Assembly: GCF_041146795.1 (NCBI RefSeq)
Contig: NC_135187.1
Location: 22,141,056-22,205,055 of the forward strand
Reading direction: 5' to 3'
DNA: 64,000 nucleotides
Source of the DNA: Maylandia zebra
Lineage: Eukaryota > Chordata > Actinopteri > Cichliformes > Cichlidae
Below the pieces are notes generated by a model. It worked only from the letters and a program-made list of their open reading frames with translations. It did not search any database and was not told the origin of the DNA. The position numbers and the translations under genes are program-made. Position 1 is the stretch's first letter, and the number at the start of each line of letters is the position of its first letter. Shown here one piece after another: positions 58,263-64,000 of the stretch.

Positions 58263-61200
58263 ATGCCGGTTCCCCCACCTCCCCCTCCGCCTCCACCAGC
58301 AGCCCCGCCACCCCCACCGCCACCCAGTGCTGCCCTGCCACAGGTATAAGATTCTTCCAGCAACTCTCTTATGCAATTGCAAACACTCATTGTGTTCTTC
58401 TTGCTGATCATCGACCATCTGGAGCTCATTTGCATTATTAATTGAGCTAGTATACACACACACACACTGACTTAGACACACACAACCCAGACAGCAGGCT
58501 GTCAGTGGCAAAAGAGTGTTACGTTACCCCAGCAGGCTCATAGTGTCCTCTTGTTAAATGAGCTGCTGCAGCCAGCGAACAGGGCAAAGACATGGCTCAG
58601 TAGATTCTGGATACAGCAGTAACGTCTGTCTGCATAAACAAAAAAGTGATCCTCTCCACTCTTACTTCTTTTTTGTTCTGTTTTTCTTCAGTGTCCATTA
58701 GATCCTCCCAAGGTCCAGTTTAGCGGAGGAGGAGGAGGTGGTGGAAGGAATGCCCTGCTGGCAGACATCCAGAAAGGAACCAAGCTCAAGAAAGTCACGC
58801 AGGTCAACGACCGCAGCGCCCCCGTCGTCAATAGTAGGTCCCACAACATGACCATCCTATAGCCTGCACATATACAGACACACTCAGTTTGTTTTCTCTA
58901 AATGTTACATCCTTACATCACAGTAGCGCCCACTCAGCCACTCTCGTAGGTGAATGGGTGCTTCATATAGTGTGTGTCTGTAGTTTGAAATATGCCAGTG
59001 TGATGTGTTCTCGTGAAACACTCGACATATTAAAGTGAAGGACAAAGAAGGGGAGAAGACTGGGGGATGTTTGGTGTCTTTGTGCTATATTTGAACTCAC
59101 AAGGCCAGTGCACGCTTCAGGAAGGAATGCCCTATAGCTGATTAAGACGCAGGAAGAACAGACAGATGGTATTATATACACTGACACAATAGAAAAGGCA
59201 AAAACACTGTGCACTGTCACCACTCAACACACCCTGTGCAATATCACTAAAGACTGTGAAACAGATATGCGTGCGTGCTGTGTGCAGTGTTGGTCAAGTT
59301 ACTTGAAAAAAGTAATCAGTAACTAATTCCTTTATGTGTATAGATGAAGACAAGATCATTAGGACCCTCTGAAATTTTTAATTTCCAAGTCATTTTAAAC
59401 AGAGCAAGGGATTTTAACATAGCTTTTCTAAACATTGTAGTTTTATTTTTTGGATGCTTATCTTATTTGACTTTGCACAAAAAATAGTTTTACAAAAAGA
59501 AAAACTACCAGGGTCTTCAGTTCAACCCACATATTATCAGTAGATTTCAAGTCAGTCAGTAATGTTGACTTTGGTCTTCTGGAGGTTCTTCCAGGTTTGC
59601 TACTGACTGCTTGAGGTTTTCTACAAGATCTTCACACATTCTTATTTCTTCATGATTCCTTCCACCTTGGCGAGATTCCTAGATGCACTGAAGGGTCCCG
59701 ACAACATAATACCCACACCGCAGTGTTTCACTTTGGGAACCCTGTTCTTGGGTTGTACGTCTCTCCCTTCTTTCTCCAAATTTAAGCAGAGTAAGCAGAG
59801 CTCTGGTTTAATCTCATCTGACTAAAGGACATGTTTCCAGTTTACAAAATCTTTCTCCAGATTGTACTTGGCCTACTCCAGTCTGGCCTGAAGGTGTTTC
59901 TTTTGCAAAAGTTGAGTTTTTCTTGTTCTGTAACCTCAGACTCTATTCCTGTGCAGGGTTCTAGTGAATATCTTCCGTGAGACAGTCTGACAGTTTCTGA
60001 ATACAGTCATTCATCAGTATCAGATTCTTTGAGATCTTTTGCTTCTTACCTCTGCCAGACTTGTTCTGTACTGTGCGGCTCTCTTTGAAGTTTTTAATGA
60101 TACATAGCACTCACTGGACGTCTTGACACTGGGAATGGTGGTGATAACTTTGTATATTCATCTCCTGTTTTGTAAGCATCAGCAATTCTTTCTTAAGTCT
60201 AAACTGATTTGTTTTTGATTTTGGCATGATGCTTTAATCAAGCGACAGCTCAGCCCCTCACTGAAGCTTCCAATTTATGTAAATTGGAAGCTTCAGTTTT
60301 AACTTGATTTTTAAAAGCTTTGAGCATTACAAAGTTAAAGCACATCATTGCACAGCAGTGGTCATTTTCTCAGGGGGCTAATAATATTGGGAGGTTAGGT
60401 AAGTGTGGTGGTGTGAAAGTTGCACATGTTTGAGTTTTTGATGTTAGCTTCATTAGGTTTTTTCCAGCACTAAAAACAAGCTCTTGTTGGGACAAAACTC
60501 ATGAGCTTATAAGATATACAATGTTATGTAGTGAATACATTTATAATGATATTAGACCAAATATTGTGATTGACCACATGATTTATTAAGCTTTCATGCC
60601 TTTGCACTGCTGTTATTTCATTACTAACATGTGCACATGGCGTTCCCCAGATTCCAAGGCTAGCACAGGAGATTTATCTGGAAATGCTGGCACTTCTCAG
60701 GCCTCATCGGGTGGCATGGCACCCGTGGGTCCATCATTGAGTGGGCTATTTGCTGGAGGGTTCCCCACTCTCAGGCCTACAGGACAAAGAGACCTAGCAG
60801 GCAAAACCAGAGGTTGGTGCAAAATGTCATATTCTTGCTCATAGATATATTTATGATTTGTCAGTAGTCACAATAACATTTTTTCCCTTTCAAATGGCTC
60901 CTCTTGGGTGTGTTTGTTCTGTTTAAGTGTCTCGATCGAGCTCATCAGTCTCTCTGAAGCCTCTGTGGAACCCTCCTTCATCGGCCGACTCCAGCAGCTT
61001 CCCTGAACCCGACAGGAAAGCGGAGATCCAAACCTCCGTCCACCGCCTACTCGCCCCCTCGGCCTCTGCTCCTCCCTCCCCCTCTCACAGCAGCATGCAC
61101 CCGCCACCTTTCCCTCCTTCCACTCCCCTTCCACCTGCCCCTCCCTCTGCTCCTCCCCCACCTCCCCCGCCTCAGGCCTTCCAGGACCGGCCAGGTAACA

Positions 61201-61650
61201 AGCCTCCCCCTCTCCCCTCCTGCCCTCCACCTCCACCTCCATCCCAGACTACCAAGCCCATGTGGCTCCCCATCCAGCACTCGCAACACTCATCTGTCTC
61301 CCAGCCCTCTCCTCCTCCTGCTCCTCCTCCTCCACCACCGCCTCCAACTGTCCAGCCTCTGTCAACTATCCCAGGGGACCATTCTTCGGGGTACTTCTAC
61401 TCTCCGCCTTCATCTGCAGTCTACTCTGAAACTTCAAGGTTCCCTGTTCTTCGGGACAGCCCCCTGGGACCGCCTCCCCCACCGCCGCCTCCCTCTCTGC
61501 CACCTTCCATTACTCCAAGCTGCCCGTCTACCCTACCTCCACCACCACCCAAAGTGGCTCCAGTGCCTTCCCCAGCAATGCGCTCTCTGCCTCCCTCATA
61601 CCCTTGCAACGCTCCCACGCGACGGCCACCAGCTATACCCAGGAGTGCAG
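58263..61650 (+). CDS. wipf3: wipf3: WAS/WASL-interacting protein family member 3 (N-terminal part, runs off window)
   Basis: An actin regulator that binds actin, profilin and N-WASP; the mammalian form (CR16) is prominent in brain and testis. Coding exons seen are 58263-58343, 58692-58833, 60651-60812 and 60928-61650, with compatible phases. They encode about 369 residues. The protein starts MPVPPPPPPPP. The WH2 actin-binding segment RNALLADIQKGTKLKKV lies at 46-62 and is followed by NDRSAPVV. The block LSGLFAGGFPTLRPTGQRD in exon 3 is characteristic of the family and closest to WIPF3. Exon 4 is a long proline-rich region with repeated runs of 6-8 prolines, expected to bind profilin and SH3 domains. 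The next donor is AG|GTAGGT at 61651. The C-terminal WASP-binding block was not found, so remaining exons lie beyond 64000. WIPF1 and WIPF2 are less likely by motif and synteny. Confidence 0.93.
59300..60420 (-). pseudogene. Decayed Tc1-like element, minus orientation
   Basis: The minus strand reads a start MPKSKTNQFRLKKELL near 60225, and WSDETKPELC and VPKVKHCGVGIMLSG around 59690-59830, matching the first catalytic Asp and the Gly-rich segment of Tc1 transposases. Several stops and shifts break the frame. It contains a near-perfect inverted repeat at 60260-60297. Confidence 0.78.
60260..60297. repeat. Near-perfect inverted repeat, two 18-bp arms with 2-bp centre
   Basis: The left arm ACTGAAGCTTCCAATTTA (60260-60277) and the right arm 60280-60297 are exact reverse complements around TG. 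It sits upstream of the decayed transposase start. Confidence 0.95.
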
Positions 61651-63055
61651 GTAGGTGGACAACAGGATGTAAAAATGCTTCTTTAATGCCACTTGTGTTT
61701 ATAAATATAAACCTGTTGCCTGTTACATGTTTTTTCCATAATTGAAACGGATAAAGTCTGTATGAAAGATAAAAAGTTTAAACCACTGCTTCATGCCTTT
61801 GGAAAATCTTTTGAATTCTGTCTTTATGCGAGAAATGATTCAGTCATGTAAATGGAGCTGACTCGATATATTAATGGTGATGATATAAAAAGAAGGAAAA
61901 TTAAAAGAAAATCTGAAAGAAAACGATTGCGCTGAAGCAATGTTTTAGAGATCAGAAAACAAGTTCAGCTAAGGGTGTGGCCTAAGAAAGTTCCCAATAA
62001 TAGTTGTAAAAGATGGAAGTAGCTACTGTGACCTCACCGACTGGTTAGCGAAGGGTTGTTGTGAAGCCCCAAGCTTCAAGAGCAGTTTCACCATTGCTAT
62101 GTGCTTTTTAAAACTGGACATGAAGTTTGAGGTGGAGGACCTGACTGAGAGACCAAGGGATAATATCTTATCCTAAATCATACCTAGCCATACTTTACTC
62201 TAAATGTGGATTACATAATGGTTAAGGTAATTAACTCATTAGGAAGTGTCTACTGAGATAAATCAGGTAAGTAGTGGCGTCATTTTTTGGAGAGGGTCAA
62301 AGTTCAATAGAATTTGGTATCTTTTTGTACCAGAGGAGTCAAGCCCTTTTTGCCATAAGAAAGAAGACAGGTTTAAACCCATCCATGTAGATTAGAATAT
62401 CTTTATTGCCACTATTACATGCAACAAGTACAGCATAATTAGCCTCAATCTCAACAGTGCAAAGATCACTCACATCATAAAAACGACATAAAACTGTATA
62501 AGAGATAAAAGTAAATACAAAAGTCAAAAGCAGCCTTCCTCCATTCTCACAACCCCTTCTTGCACAAAACACGTGTGGCCATTGCAGCATCTAATGCCTG
62601 TATAGAACTGGGATAAAAGCTGTTATTCAGTCTGTTTCTGCTTGTTTTACTTGTTCAGTACTGTCTACCTGATGGTAACAGTTCTGACAGGGTGAGATAG
62701 ACCTATTATAGTATTATTAGCCTTTTTTGAGAACATTTACATGATTGATCCCATACATAGATGCCACAGTGTAGAGTAGAAAGTTGATATTTACTAGCTG
62801 AAGAAGCTCTGTTACACAATGTTATACTTTAAGATGTTTTTATCTTGTAAAAAACCAACCTTAAGCATTTATAGGCAGTTAACCAGCATAAAATGAAAAT
62901 AGGAAAATTGGTGACACCCGGTTTATCTTTGTGCAGAAAAATGAGTGTATATCACAGCTGGTGTGCTGATTAGGTTCTGAAGTCTATCCTTCCACAGTGT
63001 TTTCTCTATTCCTCTCCAGTGTCTACAGGCCAGACTCGAAGCTTCTCAAAAGCAA
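61651..63055 (+). other. wipf3: wipf3 intron (beginning)
   Basis: No exon was recognised. A stretch near 62540-62700 may be an old LINE-like fragment, but I could not define it. Confidence 0.5.
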
Positions 63056-64000
63056 TTTAATTCAGTTAAATTCAGTTTTATTTATATAGCGCCAAATCCC
63101 AACAACAGTTCCCTTCAGGCATTTTACATTGTAAGGTAAAGAGCAATACAATAATACAGAGAAAACAGAGACAATCTCAATAATTAGATGAGCCCTTATG
63201 AACAACTGGCAACAGTGGGAAGGAAAAACTCACTTTCAAAAGGAAGAAACTTCTGGCAGAACCAGGCTCAGGGAGGGACAGCCATCTGCCGTGAGTAGTT
63301 GGGAGTGAGGGGAGGAGGACGTTACAAAGACATGGTGTGGAAGAGAGCCAGAGATTAATGATAACTAATGATTACATGCAGAGGGGTGTATAAACACATT
63401 GTGAGTGGAAAGAAAAACAGGTGTTAGGACTGCTGATCCAGCCCTAAAAGCTTTATCAAAAAGGAAAGTTCTAAGCCTAATCTTAAAAGTAGAGAGGGTG
63501 TCTGTCTCCTGAATCCAAACTGAAAGCTGGTTCCACAGACGAAGGGTCTGAAAGCTGAAGGCTCTTCCGCTCCCATTCGACTTTTAAATACCAAACAAAC
63601 CACAAGTAAGCCCGCAGTCTGAGAGTGAAGTGCTCTGTTGGGGTGATACGGTATTATGAGGTCTTTAAGCCAAGCCAACTTTATTTAAAAAGCGCTTTAA
63701 AAACAGTGAGCACTGACCAAAGTGCTGAACAGAACTAAAACAATAAAAACATAAATGCTAAAAATAAAATACAAGTTGAAATAACAGTAACAATATAAAA
63801 AGGCAATGAAATCCAAATGAAATTACCATTCTATACTGGGTTTAAAAGCCAAACTGAAAGGGTGAGTCTTCAGACGAGATTTAAGATATGATGGGGCCTG
63901 ATTATTCGAGACCTTGTATGTGAGGAGAATGATTTTAAATCTGATTCTGGGTGTAACAGGGGAGCCAGTAAAGAGAAACCAGTATAGGAGAAATATACTC
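63056..64000 (+). repeat. Long copy of the abundant interspersed repeat, with a nested insertion
   Basis: It starts TTTAATTCAGTTAAATTCAG, TTTTATTTATATAGCGCCAA and continues collinearly with the copies at 22676 and 21770, through CTAATCTTAAAAGTAGAG to ATATGATGGGGCCTGATTAT at the window end. It is interrupted between 63670 and 63879. It runs off the window. The class is uncertain; a LINE 3' region is possible. Confidence 0.75.
63670..63879. mobile_element. Short repeat nested inside the longer repeat
   Basis: Removing this 210-base block restores the host repeat (GAGGTCTTTAAG...ATATGATGGGGCC). The flanks share TTTAAG (63664-63669 and 63880-63885), a likely target duplication. The first part matches 9249-9330. 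The sequence has an A-rich interior and no reading frame. Confidence 0.75.

Larger units (their letters stand above)
58834..60650 (+). other. wipf3: wipf3 intron containing a Tc1 remnant
   Basis: Intron between exons 2 and 3 of the coding region. More than half of it is the decayed Tc1 copy described separately. Confidence 0.8.

Noticed and set aside
58135-58511. Minus-strand frames opposite the first wipf3 coding exon
   Set aside because: They are shadows of the poly-proline exon. The plus strand has the conserved start, the donor and WH2 continuation.
60868-61289. Gly/Arg-rich minus-strand frames opposite wipf3
   Set aside because: They are antisense shadows of the proline-rich wipf3 exon (CCN codons read backward).

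Overview
The window is a stretch of vertebrate nuclear genome from a ray-finned (percomorph, probably cichlid-like) fish. The evidence is large spliced genes with GT-AG introns, abundant CA/TA microsatellites, and fish-type Tc1 and hAT transposons. Protein families and gene order also match known vertebrate neighbourhoods. No bacterial-type operons, CRISPR arrays, tRNA or rRNA genes were seen.

Layout, left to right. A transposon end and an AT-rich spacer lead to dazl (plus strand, start codon 1034, stop 5433), the germ-cell RNA-binding protein. Its 3'UTR is about 1.5 kb and contains an intron. rftn1 (raftlin, plus strand) follows, with a probable noncoding first exon near 7.5-7.8 kb and nine coding exons from 14134 to 30149. 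Its introns carry repeats. oxnad1 (minus strand, seven coding exons, 43635 down to 33516) faces rftn1 tail to tail; candidate poly(A) signals for the two genes lie only about 30 bp apart near 32.1 kb. An accessory interval (44.1-52.5 kb) is full of transposons. It includes a complete Tc1-like element with an open 340-residue transposase, two decayed Tc1-like copies and a SINE-like repeat. prr15 (plus strand, single coding exon, 53829-54164) comes next. The window ends inside wipf3 (plus strand, 58263 to at least 61650), whose C-terminal exons lie beyond it.

All spliced reading frames were assembled by hand from exon phases. dazl gives 217 residues, rftn1 702 and oxnad1 311, each with consistent phases throughout. 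wipf3 is partial. dazl, rftn1 and oxnad1 are neighbours on human 3p24, and prr15 and wipf3 are neighbours on human 7p14. The window therefore spans the junction of two conserved blocks. The genes do not form one pathway: dazl controls germline translation, rftn1 organises membrane rafts, oxnad1 is a putative mitochondrial flavin reductase, prr15 is a small nuclear-type protein of unclear role, and wipf3 links WASP to actin.

The most unusual observations are long perfect DNA palindromes in noncoding DNA (two sharing the same 10-base arm), a possibly mobile Tc1 copy, three hAT-type non-autonomous insertions with exact 8-bp target duplications, a nested repeat insertion, and a perfect RFX X-box far from any recognised promoter. 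I found no convincing undescribed biological system.
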